Assembly (NCBI RefSeq): GCF_954871325.1
Contig: NC_088775.1
Span: 28,745,561 to 28,809,560 of the forward strand
Direction: 5' to 3'
Source of the DNA: Gordionus sp. m RMFG-2023
Lineage: Eukaryota; Nematomorpha; Gordioida; Chordodea; Parachordodidae
DNA length: 64,000 bases
The notes below the pieces were generated by a model. It was given only the letters and a program-made list of their open reading frames with translations. It made no database searches and was not told where the DNA came from. A program made the translations under genes and the position numbers. The stretch's first letter is position 1. Each line of letters begins with the position of its first letter. Of this stretch, positions 1 through 12,103 are shown piece after piece.

Positions 1-1740
1 GATAATTAAGCGCCTATCCCTATAATGTTATACACACACACGGTAGATTTCCAATTGCGGTCGTTTTGAGGGACATTCGCTTAAAATATATTTTTAATTG
101 TAAAATTAAATCGTTTTTTATATTTAAAAAAGATCGTTGGTTTTTTTTATAAATTAATATAATTTAATAAATCAAGATTTTATTGTATTTTGAAAAATAG
201 TTACCGACTTTGTATTTATATAACTAATTATAAAAAATAATAGGCGGATAATTAAATCAATTCAAAATCCCGGCCGAAGGTCGCCCGCTAAAAATTTTTT
301 TTTAGCAATTTTTATATTTCTACCGCAATTTTCATGTTTCTCCCACATCTCCCTCAATTTGAAAATTTTGACCTTGCAACCCTGAGCATGAACCAAAAGT
401 TATTAGAATTTTAAAAATTATCAAATTTAGATTGAACAAAGAATCTAAAGAAAGCAATTATAATAAAAAAATTAAATGAAATTATCATTATTTATAAAAT
501 CAACTTTTTTCCTTATTTCAAAATATGAGGATAAAGATAAAAGGCTAACTTGATATTTTATACAAAAGAAAATTAGGAAACTTTTCCGACAGATGATATA
601 ACTTGCGGCAACTTTGGAAAATGTTATATCAAAATGAGATGGATTGGTTATGGTAAAATCAATTAGGATAGCTAATTATTTTCATCAAGCCGCGAATAGG
701 TTGAGCTATTAATAAAAAAAATTTAGAAAATAATTTTTAAAAAATATAACCAAAAAAAATGATGTATTTTAATTTTATTATTCATGACATGACATGAAGC
801 CACCCAAGCTCTAAAAAAATTTAACCAAATTCCAATATTTAAATAATTAATAACCTTAAGGAATTTTAAAGCTATATAACAAAATTAATACAACCAATTT
901 TTTCCCAAATTTTTATAGCAAGGTCAATATCGTAACTTGAACTGCGAACTCATTGGAGGAGCATCATTGAAATTAGAGGGGGGATAGTTAGTTATGAAAT
1001 AATTATCATTATTTGAAAAATTGGAAAGTGGTGAAAGGTATTTTTTTTTAAAATTATTTATATTTGGCAGGAGGTTAAAAGTTTTGAGAGGGTTGATATC
1101 ATTTATTTAAAAAATAATTTTTTTTTATTGAATATGAAAGTAGAGCATTGTCATAACATATCGTCTAAACCAATAGGTTTGTTTGTTAAATATATAACTG
1201 AAGTGTAAATTTTTAAAAGAATCACTGATTTGAACAAAGACTGGTTAAAAATAACCATGGGAAAAAAATCTGACAAAAACACCCCGATATAAATTTATAT
1301 GCTTTAATAAATAAAAGGAAAATGTAATCCTCGTTTTAAACTTTGCCCTTTAGTGTAATACTTGAGTATTATTTTAATAGTACTTTTCTAATAATGTTGC
1401 TCATCAAAAATGATCATATTTATAAGGGGAAACAACTATATGACTCAAGGGCTAGGAATATGAATTTTAAAATAATTTTATAATGCATGACGAAAGGTAG
1501 TTATTTTTGAAATATTAATCGTGGGATTGATGTGGTAGATAAAGAATGTGTCACACACATATAAAAGAATTTGTAAATACCCTCATAAAATCTATATCTT
1601 GATGAATGAGTCTTAAGTAACCAGCTAAATTTTATACCAAAGTATCCTATATTTTTGTCACAAAAAAATAATGAAAATATAAAAATTTTGAGACTATTAT
1701 ATAAAAACAAACAAAATTTTTATTATTGTAGATAAGAATT
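1..1740. other. AT-rich intergenic stretch, nothing recognised
   Basis: No coding region with codon-like composition, RNA gene or clear terminal repeat was seen on either strand. The only longer open frame (1501-1710, minus) is Phe/Tyr/Lys-rich, as expected from AT-rich noncoding DNA. Confidence 0.6.
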
Positions 1741-1747
1741 TAAAAAA

Positions 1748-3322
1748 TTAAACATTCAATGTTATATTAATAGCGATTCCTTTAAGATAATCTAATCTTG
1801 ATCGATTTTCGAAGTCAGAAACAATTGTTACTATTCTCGCATGTAGATTTCGATATTTTTTTCTCGGGGTAGAGGGTGTTTCACCAGAATTATATTGAGC
1901 AATTTTTAACTCTGTCAACCCTTGTTGTTTTTTTAAGCCTAGGAAAAATTATATAGTTTATTAGTAAATCTTTATACTTTTTAAATCATTTTAAAATAAT
2001 AGATATATAGATAACTTGATATAAATTTCCACATGTTTGGATGGTAACTTGTTAGGAGGGAACTGAAGCATCTATGCCACCCTTCAACCGCGTTGTTGGT
2101 TTTCGCTTCCCCGTTTAGTGTTGATTGGTAACAATTCCAGAGTTCAATATTAAACATAGCAACGTTTTACCAATATAAGCTTTTTCAAAAGTTTCAATTA
2201 GAGGCTGAAGTAACAATTGATTATTAGAATAAAATTCGGAGTTTATTAGTAATTCAAATGTTTCAACTATATTTAAGGGTGGCACAAACGCCAAACAAAC
2301 CATCATTCTAAGTTGTATATTAAATTCTACATCTGTTTTATATTTATGCGATATTTCTGGATATTTTTGAATGTTTCGCCAAAAGGATTGGCCAAAATGG
2401 AAATAGCAACATTTGTGTTGCGAATTGGGAAACACTTCATTGAAAGCTTTTACACTGGCCATTTCAAAATCCATCATAATTTTTTTTGGAGTTGATATTA
2501 AGTTGTCACCTATAATAGTAAATATTCTTTTATAAGTTTCATAATCCTTTCTATTGGTCAATATATATATGAGAGGTAAAACATTATTATTTCTAATCCC
2601 ATGAATTGTATAAATTTGCATAAATAAAGGTGGCGACGATTTAAATGTACCATCAGAAAACCAATGTTCGCATGATACTAAGAAGTCCAAATTTTTTCTT
2701 GTTCCAAATATGATAACACGGTCGGGAACCTGACACACATGATAAATAAATAAGCAATTATAATAAAGTGTTTCTTATCGGGCAGCTTATCGCAACAAAA
2801 ATGAAGGATTTAGTTATATTTGTTCAAAAAATTTATAGAAAATCTTACCGGACCATCATCATGAAGTATGAAATCCTCATATTTATCCGTAATTGAATAT
2901 TCATGCGGAATTACCAGCTCAATAAGGCTGCTAGGATTCGGAGGTGCAAAACTGTTTGAACTCCGCGTTCGGTGAATTATACGTTTCATAAGATTCGGTG
3001 ATGGTAGTGCCATTGATATAGAATCACTTAATTGAGATACGTGTTTCGCCACAATAAAGTTTGGAGTTTCCATAGTATTATTCAAAGCTTCATTTTTAAT
3101 TGAATTAATTATTTTCTTGGTTTCCTTTTCGATTGGATTTTCTGGATGATTGTGTATTTCATTATTATCTTTTATCTTACCATTTTTTTTTGTGAGTCGT
3201 ACGGGACATTTAAAAATATCCTGATTGATACATCTATAATAATTAGTATCTGAGACTTATTTATCTAGGCGGAACAAATAATTTTTAAAGGTTAAGATCT
3301 CCTTATTTTTGCTTGATAACAT
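1748..3322 (-). pseudogene. FLYWCH zinc-finger MULE transposase, three exons, nearly complete
   Basis: This is a DNA-transposon transposase of the MULE superfamily, an RNase H-fold nuclease that cuts and pastes its own element in the nucleus. Exon 1 (3322-2849) starts at an ATG and encodes a FLYWCH-type finger: YYRCINQDIFKC followed by HNHP. It then has the linker IPHEYSITDKYEDF and ends at a GTAAG donor. Exon 2 (2729-2016) carries the catalytic core: DGTFKS (first Asp), MMDFEMA (second Asp), CCYFHFGQ, and NNAVEGWHRCF near its end. Exon 3 (1938-1748) encodes a C-terminus opening LKKQQGLTE and stops at TAA. The introns are 119 and 77 bp. Two defects are visible: an in-frame TAA in the finger (3259-3257) and a frame change near 2160. 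I found no convincing terminal inverted repeats. The family call is firm; the exon borders are inferred from splice signals and homology to the family. Confidence 0.85.
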
Positions 3323-3822
3323 ATTTTATAAGACTCCGAAATAAAGAGGAAAGAATGGCGAAAATATTTATAATTTATAACCAAAGGAATGGCACCAGCC
3401 AGACGGGAAAATTTTTTTTTTTAAATTTCGGCAATACTTTTTTTTTAAAATAGTTATAATTTATCAAATATGTCATTAATTATTTGTTAATTTTTAGTGT
3501 AGGTATTTTTTTTATTATATTTTAAAATTATTTAAGATTCAATAAGAACCCATATCAAAATATTATATTTAAATTAATGCCGAGTTATTAAACTAAAAAT
3601 TTTATCACGCCCCCTCCCCCCCCCTTCAAATAAACAGAAAAGATAAAAAGATATCTATAAAGATTGAAAATAATAAAATTAATAAATATTTTAAATTGGG
3701 GAAATCCCTTATTTCACTTAGATGTAATTTATTTTTGAATTGCCATTCAAAATTGATATTCTAAACAGTAATGTTGTAGACTTTATTCATCTACACTGTT
3801 TAAGAATAGTGACTGCCAAAAC

Positions 3823-4436
3823 CACGGTTGTGCATTTGACCGATCAAATATAGTTAAAATCAAATAAATATTATTTTATATTGAATATCATCATTTTCTT
3901 TAATATTTTTTAATCAATTTTCTTTTTGTCTAAATCTTCAATCGATTTCTGTTTTAGTAAGATTATTGACACAAATAGACCAATTTCTTTCTGAAGAAGA
4001 AGTAGATCAAGAAATTGTTAGTAATGTCACTCTTAATGGCCATGGTGGTCAAAGCTAATTCCACTGCTTCAGTTTGAAATCTGATTGTTTCTTATGGAAG
4101 TTACTGCTATCCCCATGATTTTCTATTAAACAAGCCGCTTTTATTTCTGAAATTTATGATATAGCTTGAAATATTTTGATCACCACCTTGTATGCCTAAT
4201 TCTTTTATTATATTACATACTTCATTAAATTCACTATGATTAAAATGCTCTCCTTAATATTAGGAACTCAATAAGCATTGTGATCACATTTCACATGTAT
4301 TTATATCGTTTTTTCTTTTTCAAACATATTTTTATATTCAGATCTTATAGAATATATGACCACTTGACCAGGTCAAATATTCTCCCGTTCAATTGACCCG
4401 TCAAAATCTAGTCATTTGACTGACTTGCTAACCCTG
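3823..4436. mobile_element. Short hAT element with 8-bp target duplication
   Basis: The left end reads CACGGTTGTGCA and the right end, inverted, CAGGGTTAGCA, both of the CAGGGTTGGCA type common in hAT elements. The flanks are GCCAAAAC (3815-3822) and GCCAAAAT (4437-4444), an 8-bp duplication with one mismatch. TTGAC/GTCAA motifs recur inside both ends. The interior (about 3960-4220, minus) translates to a short hAT-like stretch (GGDQNISSYIINF) but has no intact transposase, so it is a deletion derivative. Confidence 0.7.
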
Positions 4437-4779
4437 GCCAAAATTGATTGATAAATTTATAAATATTAAGTCATCAGACAATAAATAGGAATGCTACCCA
4501 GATATCAATTTCGCCAATAAATATCAAGATTTAACTAATAAACTCAATGATTAATATATTGATAAAGCTGAGTTCCTTGTGCGCGATTATTATAAAATAA
4601 GAACGAAGGAAAGGATAGGATAGCGAAAAAAGTGTATTTCAATAACAAATTTCATAAACCAGTCTAAGTTAATTAATCATTGTAAAATTTTTTAAGGTTA
4701 TAAGAAAATTACAAACTTTGTGAATTAAAAAAATATTATTCAAATAATATAATTATAAAAAAATGATTCAAAATAAATT
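4437..4779. other. AT-rich spacer, nothing recognised
   Basis: No gene, RNA or repeat structure is visible between the hAT remnant and the minisatellite. Confidence 0.5.
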
Positions 4780-5370
4780 AGTCATTATTAGCAATTACCG
4801 CGATATTAAATTCTCTATAATATCTTCGCGATATATGTTTCGCGAAATAATTGTCGCTACATTGTCTTCGCGATTTGGGTTTCGCGATAATAATTTCGCT
4901 ATAAAATTTTCGCGATTAAAGTTTCGCGGTAATGTATTCGCTTTAAAGGTTTCGCGATAAAGGTTTCGCTATAAAATTTTCGCGATAAAAGTTTCGCGGT
5001 AATGTATTCGCTTAAAATGTTTCGCGATAAAAGTTTCGCTATAAAATTTTCGCGATTATTGATTCGCGATAAAAGTTTCGCGGTAATATATTCGCATTAA
5101 AGGTTTCGCGATAAAAGTTTCGCTATAAAAAATTCGCGATATTTGTTTCGCTATATTGTATTCGCGGTAATGTATTCGCTATAAAGGTTTCGCGATAAAG
5201 GTTTCGCTATAAAAAATTCGCGATATTTGTTTCGCAATATTGCATTCGCGGAATAGTATTCGCTATTATGGATTCGCGATAAAAGTTTCGCTATAAAATC
5301 CATTCGCAATAAACGACATTCGCGATAAAAGTTTCGCGAAAAAGTGTTTCGCGATAAAATTTTCGCTGAA
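4780..5370. repeat. Degenerate TTCGCGATAAA minisatellite
   Basis: About 590 bp consist of irregular 12-15 bp units built as TTCGC plus G or T and then an AT-rich half (TTTCGCGATAAAAG, TTTCGCTATAAAAT, TTTCGCGGTAATGT). Units carrying TCGCGA have a palindromic core; the array is rich in CpG, unlike its surroundings. Short open frames inside it merely translate the repeat. It ends about 300 bp upstream of a gypsy gag remnant and may belong to that element's untranslated region. Confidence 0.85.
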
Positions 5371-6487
5371 TTGACATGGAACCTATATATTAGTGTTAAG
5401 CTTATTAATTTTTGTGACAGTATTTAAACTATTTTTAATTGGATTTTTGTTGAGCATTTTATAATGTATATTACGCAAATAAATATGTGGAGTTTATTAC
5501 TAGATAACATGGATAATTTTACTTTCGTTGATTTTAAGTTTTGTATTAGGAATAACAATAGGAAGAAATACAGCGTATATAAAGATTGAGAATAAAGAAT
5601 TAGAAAAAATTAAGAGTATTATAAGAGACGAAATAAGATAAGACATATAGATAATTAAAGATCAATTATTTGTTATATTTGTGGCCAACACGAACACATT
5701 TCGCGACAATGCGATTTAACAATTAATAAGGCCTCTTGTGTACGCGAAATGTGGACGTAATAATCAGGTTACGAATTGTAGAGGATTTTTTGACAATAGT
5801 TTGAAATGCACAAAATGTGGAGAAGGAAGGGAATTCACATGAGAAATGTAATAAATGACTAAATGAGAATGAGAATATAAATAATAAAATCAATTTTAAA
5901 TTACAATATGAAGATAAAAATGAAATAGATAGAATTGATTTAAAATATATAAATAAAGATATTTTTAAAGATGGAAATATTACTGGAAGAGAAATTGAAA
6001 CAGAAAATTTGTGTAAAATTGAATTAGAAGAGATAATAAAGAGAAGTAAATGCCAGAGGATTAAGATAAAAATAGGAGAAATCGAAACATTCTTTTTATT
6101 AGATACAGGAGCCAAGATCTGTTTAATGAGTGTAAACGATTTTAATAAATGTTTGCCAGAAGAAAAGTTCATAGCAAGAATAATAAGAGCTAAACAATTA
6201 GACGGTAATATTGTAAAGATTTTAGGTTGATACAATAAGGAGATAACATTGATTACAACATTATAGATATAGCCTATCTTAAGTTGGAGTGACAATAAGA
6301 ATATAAGTCTTGATTATAATTGGTGGTCTTTGTTTGAAACTGTCCTTAAGAACAACAATGTAACTGGAGAAATTATACAAAGCAAAATTAAACAAGATTT
6401 AATTCTCGATAAACTGAGAAATCGAACACCAGAATTTTTGATTAGATATAAAAGAAAGATAGAAAAGAATAATTTATCAAGACATAT

Positions 6488-6918
6488 TGTTGTAATATGT
6501 AAATAAATTTTAGATTCGTTAAATTTGTACTTTATATTTAATTTGCATAAAGAGTTCTTTTGGATTTTTTATTATAACGCGTGATAAAAATATTATATTT
6601 GAATAGTGAGAACTGAAAATAATTTAAGTTATGAATATTAGTTATAAAGAAGATTGAAAGGAGTATAAAAACTCCAATTTTTACCATTCGCAGCATCTTT
6701 TATAATTATTAACTTTTTTGTATTTTATTTTTATTTTTATTAATCTTTTTTATTATTTTTACTTTACTAATTTTGTTAATTTGATAATGTTATAATTTTG
6801 AAATAAGAATTAAATTGATTTCATGATTTCGTGATTCCTAATTATTATTAATTTCTTTTTTATATATATATTTGTTTTCTATTTTTATTTTTAGGTCTCA
6901 AAAGACCCACTTCCAACA
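6488..6918 (+). repeat. Left LTR of the 6488-9280 element
   Basis: It starts TGTTGTAATATG and ends CTTCCAACA. It matches 8856-9280 along its length and borders the primer-binding site. Confidence 0.9.
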
Positions 6919-8855
6919 TTGGTGCCGAAACATTTTTAGGTTTTAAACTAGCTGCTTACAACAGTAATGCCTAAAATAAAGACCCAGGGGATTTAGATCT
7001 TCAGTTTAATGCCAACCAAACTCCATACAAAAGAAAGAAATTCAAAACGGAAAAGGGGTAAGAAAAATACGAATTTGACAAAATGATATTTAAGTATTTA
7101 AATCAAATTTGAAAAACGTAGATTAAAGAAAAAATTGTTTTATGGTAGCTTATGTAAATTATGTTAATGTTGTAATTAAATTCTTATTAAAGATTTCAAT
7201 TTTATTTTAAGCTCAACTATAGGTGAATAAGATACATAGATTTTGATAATATTTAGTAAATATTAGGTTGTAGATTAACCAAAAATCTTCATAGAGAGAA
7301 TCGACTTTCGTCATTAGAAAATTTAGGCCGCAATCGAGCTCAATTAGAGATCGGATTTTTATTTTAAATCATTAATAAGATTTAAGAAGAATTTTTACAA
7401 TATTATTCTAATAATACAAAAGGAAAAACATGCTTTAGAAATATACATATCAGTTTTCAACAACGGTTGTGCGAAAAATTATAATGATTAGATTTCATAA
7501 GTTCTTCAAAGACGTGGGGTGAAAACCATAGTGATTAGAGTTAAGGGGTTGTTCATAAACGTGAGTATGAAAACTTTTATGATTAGATGTCATTGATTTC
7601 TCAACGACGTATGTATGAAAAGAGATTTATATATTTCAGCAGTTTTTTTTAAAGACTTGAGTGTCAAAGAGTACATGAGGAAATAAATATGATAATTTTT
7701 TTTAAAAAAAAGATTTTGATATATATTTTAAAATAGGATTTTTAGATATAAATTTAGTATAGACATGGCTGAAAAGAAGATGAGGATCAATAGCTAAAGG
7801 ATGAGCACAAGTAAATTTTTCAATGAAAATATGGGTCTAGGCTTCATTAAGGGGAAAGGGGTGATAGAATTTGATATATTAATATAATTTATTATATATA
7901 TTTTTGCTACGTATTATAAATTTAAGATTTAGTATAATTTACGCCATTTATTAAAGGCAGAATTAGATTAGAGGAGATAAATGTAGACATTAGGATGAAG
8001 TTGGTATATTTATATATTTTATTAGTATATTTGAATTAGGTAGTTTATATGTGAGAATAAATATAAAAAAGTGATAAAATATTTCAGAAGTTATTTAAAT
8101 AGATTATTTTAGGTAGAAGTAGATTAGATGTGATTACCTGAAACCTTAAGATAAAGTCGATATCTCAGCAAAGGCCAACTGTCGTAAAAGACCCGGAAGT
8201 CTAAAAGATAGATACGATTACAAGAATTAGAGGCAACAACCAATCAATTACAAGAGAAAGTAGAAAACAAGCGAATTGATAGAAAGTATGGTCAAGACGT
8301 GATGCTGCAATCGTTAATCGCTGACCAATAATAGCCAATTATTACAGAGACTTTAGTCTAAGATACGGAAATCGACAATCATAGGAACAAGAATTCGTGA
8401 AAACCATCGTTTATCGCAGACCAATCAATTGTTTATCGAGATAAAGAGCTAATCGTGGATTACAAGAGAATGATAGAAAACAAGCACGATAAATTGTAAA
8501 AAATTAAGACAGACTAGAAAAAGCAAAAGTTGAAAAAGAAACTGGATGTCATCGATAATCGTTCATCAAGCGTGAATCGTGTTATCATGTTCGTCAGTCG
8601 CCTACAGAGATAAAAAGCTGATCGTTTCCCAGGGTGACAAGCGACAGAAGATAGAATTCAAAAATTTCAAGCGATGATCGGATACAAACGGTCGTTCGAA
8701 ACCAAGAATACTAGACAAGAGGCAGCCTTCGTTAGAACTTAGAAGACAGCAAAGATTAAGAAGAATAGATATGGTGTATATACGAGGTCAGTAAAGTCGA
8801 AATCGAAAGAAGATTCATTATTCGCAGAATGTTGGGTCTAATTTAAGTGGGGAGG

Positions 8856-9280
8856 TGTAATATGTAAATAATTAGATTCGTTAAATTTGTACTTTATATT
8901 TAATTTGCATAAAGAGTTCTTTTGGATTCATTATTATAACGCGTGATAAAAATATTATATTTGAATAGTGAGAACTGAAAATAATTTAAGTTATGAATAT
9001 TAGTTATAAAGAAGATTGAAAAGAGTATAAAAACTCCAATTTTTACCATTCGCAGCATCTTTTATAATTATTAACTTTTTTATATTTTATTTTTATTTTT
9101 ATTAATCTTTTTTATTATTTTTACTTTTCTAATTTTGTTAATTTGATAATGTTATAATTTTGAAATAAGAATTAAATTGATTTCATGATTTCGTGATTCC
9201 TAATTATTATTAATTTCTTTTTTATATATATATTTGTTTTCTATTTTTATTTTTAGGTCTCAAAAGACCCACTTCCAACA
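8856..9280 (+). repeat. Right LTR of the 6488-9280 element
   Basis: It starts TGTAATATG just after the purine tract and ends CTTCCAACA, followed by the CATAT duplication. It is three bases shorter than the left LTR at its start. Confidence 0.9.
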
Positions 9281-9470
9281 CATATAAAGGCACTAGAGGT
9301 AACTCCAGTCAAAGTCAACCAAAAATAATTAAGGATAAAGTAAAGTAGAACCTGATATTGTTGAGGATAAGTTCTGCAATGAAATAAAGGATATTTTAAA
9401 TAGGTACAATCAGGGTTTAACATTTGCTCAAAATTCAAAAATCTTCACAGATCGTTGCTCTTTTGAAGAT

Positions 9471-9839
9471 CAAAAAATGCGAAGATTTTTTCGCTAAAAA
9501 AAATTTAATATTTTTTGTAAAAAAATCTTCTATAATTTTGAGAAAATATTTTGAGAATTTTATAATAAAATAAAATCTTTTGTAAGGAAATCTTTATTAA
9601 AATATTTTTGAAATTTTGATCTTAAAATTTTTTGGTAAATTCTTTAAAAATAAAATTTTTGATATATATATTTTTTTTTATTTTATGTTAATGAAAATAT
9701 TTTTTTGAATAGGTTGTAAATGTGAGAATTGGTCATAATACCGACTGCATTTTTTTTAATATTTGGAATAAGTAATAATGATTATTTTAAAAATGTTATG
9801 TCATAATTTTAATGTTTTATATTTAATGTAAACTATAAA
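9471..9839. other. AT-rich stretch with poly-T and poly-A runs
   Basis: The sequence is low-complexity, dominated by AATTTT and AAAATATTT runs. No gene or defined repeat unit is seen. Confidence 0.5.
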
Positions 9840-11160
9840 AGTTACAATTGTCATAATACTCATCTCAGAACCTTTAAAAATAATTATAATTAAAAAAGGC
9901 TAGTTGAGCATGTTTTGAGATGGTTTCACTGATTGTAAAGCATATAAAGGTGACAATTGTCATAATACTTATTTCACATATGTTTTAATTGAAAATAGAG
10001 AAAAATGATTATTTCAAACATGAATTAATATTTAATGTGTAAACTATAAAGGTGACAATTGTCATAATATTCATATCAGAACCTATAAAAATAATTTTAG
10101 GTAAAAAATAGGCAAGAAAAAAATTTTTGAGCATGTTTCGAGATGGTTTTAATGATTGTAAAAATTGTCACAATCGTTATTTTTGAACTTTTTTAAAGCA
10201 AGTAGATAAAAATTTATTAAATATAAAATTAAATGAGGATGTACCATAGAAAAGTGACAATTGTCATAATCGTTATTTTTGAACTTTTTTGAATTTTTTT
10301 GAAGCAACAGAGTAAAATAATAAATTGTAAACATGTTAAATTGAAATTTAAATGTAGATGTACCATAGAAAAGTGACAATTGTCATAATCGTTATTTTTA
10401 ATCTTTTTTGAATTTTTTTGAAGCAAAAGGGTAAAATTATATATTGTAAAAATGTTAAATTAAAATTTCAGTGAAGATGTACCATAGAAATGTGACAATT
10501 ATCATAATTGTTATCTTTGAACTTTTTTGAATTTTTTTAAAAATATATATTGTAAACCTGTTAAATTAAAATTTCAGTGAATATGTACCATAGAAAAGTG
10601 ACAATTGTCATAATCGTTATTTTTAATCTTTTTTGAAGAAATTATATATTGTAAACTTATTAAATTAAAATTTCACTGAAGATCTACCATAGAAAAGTGA
10701 AAATTGTCTTAATCGTCATTTTTAATCCCTTTTAAATTTTTTTGTTACAGGGTAAAATAATAAATTGTAAACTTGTTAAATTTAAATGTGAATGTACCAT
10801 AGATAAGTGACAATTGTCATAATGGCCATTTTTAATCTTTTTTTGAAGCAAAAGGGTAAAATAATAAATTATAAACATGTTAAATTAAAATTTAAATGAG
10901 GATGTACCATAGAAATGTGACAATTGTCATAAACGTTTATTTTAATCTTTTTTGAATTTTTTTTAAGCAAAAGGGTAAAATTATATATTGTAAACATGTT
11001 AAATTAAAATTTCAGTGGAGATCTACCATAGAAAAGTGACAATTATCATTTTTAATTTTTTATTTAATTTTTTTGAACTTACAGGGTAAAATAATAAATT
11101 GTAAACATGTTAAACTAAAATTTCAGTGAATATGTACCTTAGATAAGTGACATATCTAAT
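9840..11160 (+). repeat. Satellite of ~100-120 bp units with a TGACAATTGTCA palindrome
   Basis: About twelve units follow one another at roughly 100-120 bp spacing, with the palindrome near 9847, 9955, 10057, 10257, 10375, 10495, 10600, 10808, 10920 and 11038 and weaker copies between. A typical unit reads ACCATAGAAAAGTGACAATT, then GTCATAATCGTTATTTTT, a T-rich stretch, GGGTAAAATAATAAATTG and TAAACATGTTAAATT. The first units (9840-10150) are more diverged. Apparent small proteins here are translations of the repeat. Confidence 0.9.
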
Positions 11161-11603
11161 TCTCAACTCCCTTTTGAAATTATTTTAATATATATATTTT
11201 GAAATTATCACATTACTCATATCCATTATTTTTAAATTAGGTTAATATGATCTTGTTGGGAAACACTTAAACCTCTGGGCAGATGATAATAGTATCATAT
11301 GTTAAATTTTTTGAGCCAACCGGAATGGAGTTGAACTAGAAAGATGCATCAATATAAACATGATATTTTTGGGAACAACAAATTTAAAAATATTTTTTCT
11401 TTAATCTTTTAAATTAATTTTAGATCTTAGAAACTACTATTTGGATATATCTAGTAAAATATGCACCCCTCTGATTATACTATTCATACAAAAAGCTATT
11501 TATATTGTTATCATCTAAATCAGTCATATATATGAATTTTTATTTATTAAAATTTCAATGTAAACAATAACTTTATAATGAAATAGGTTATATAAATAAT
11601 GAT

Positions 11604-11813
11604 TTAAAATATCACATTATTTAACAATGTACGATTAAGCTTTATAATTAAAATATCATCAAGTATATCTTTGTCTAATCTTGTCCTTAGAGAGGTTACA
11701 GTTAGTGCTAATGCACTAAATGCTCTCTCAACTGAGACCTGGGTGCAAGGAGCAGCAAGAATTATTTGAGATAATTTAAATAATCTGCATCTTGGTGTTT
11801 TCTTGAAACCCAA
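11604..11813 (-). pseudogene. hAT transposase C-terminal fragment
   Basis: The frame encodes LSQIILAAPCTQVSVERAFS and continues TSLRTRLDKDILDDILIIKLN. That is the hAT dimerisation region, including the Glu (in VERAFS) that completes the catalytic triad in intact hAT transposases. No upstream catalytic domain is joined to it; immediately upstream on this strand the sequence is unrelated. It lies between the direct and inverted blocks of the TGACAATTGTCA satellite, so the satellite could be subterminal repeats of the same lost element; that link is inference. Confidence 0.8.
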
Positions 11814-12103
11814 TATTGCAAAATATTTTGGGAGGATGGCAATCTTTTGTTGTATAATAACGATTTTATTTTTAGCTTCATATCGTTATTACATAGAGGT
11901 CCCTTCTTTCAATCACGCTCAATGTATCTCTCTCTCCCTCCTTTATTTATTTTTATTTAATGTTTTGCCTTATGAATTAAAGAAAATAAAATATCTCAAA
12001 AAAATGAAATTTGCTGGTGCCAGCGAGGCGGCACCAGATTGAAAAAAAGTAATGTTGTCATATCTGATATCAGTATAGAACTTTTTTCTTAATTGGTTCA
12101 TTC

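Larger units (their letters stand above)
6488..9280 (+). mobile_element. Non-autonomous LTR retrotransposon, whole, young
   Basis: The structure is complete from end to end. A 5-bp target duplication CATAT (6483-6487 and 9281-9285) flanks two similar LTRs. After the left LTR comes a primer-binding site, TTGGTGCCGAAAC; before the right LTR is a purine tract, AAGTGGGGAGG. The internal part (6919-8855) has no long open frame and no recognisable gag or pol, so this is a LARD/TRIM-like element that would depend on another element's proteins. The LTRs differ at only a handful of sites over about 425 bp, so it is young. A relative sits at 58811-61682 on the other strand. Confidence 0.9.
5640..9470 (+). 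mobile_element. Ty3/gypsy-type LTR retrotransposon fossil, split by another LTR element
   Basis: This is a fossil of a Ty3/gypsy-like element. Recognisable parts in order are CCHC zinc knuckles of the nucleocapsid region (about 5670-5850), a retropepsin-like protease with the LLDTGAKICLM active-site motif (about 6060-6230), and a linker (6300-6487). The linker resumes after the inserted LTR element at about 9286-9470. Reverse transcriptase and integrase are not seen here, nor are this element's own LTRs. It is broken, with several interruptions besides the insertion. It must be older than the LTR element within it. Confidence 0.75.

Noticed and set aside
3750-3810. Small inverted repeat TTCTAAACAGT / ACTGTTTAAGAA as a terminator or element
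   Set aside because: The arms are short and imperfect, with no duplication or neighbouring gene to give it a role.
5723-6295. 190-residue minus-strand open frame
   Set aside because: It is antisense to the zinc-knuckle and protease region of the gypsy fossil, and its Ser/Leu/Phe-rich composition is typical of an AT-rich shadow.
10149-10426. Overlapping short proteins rich in Phe and Lys
   Set aside because: They follow the ~115-bp satellite unit frame by frame.
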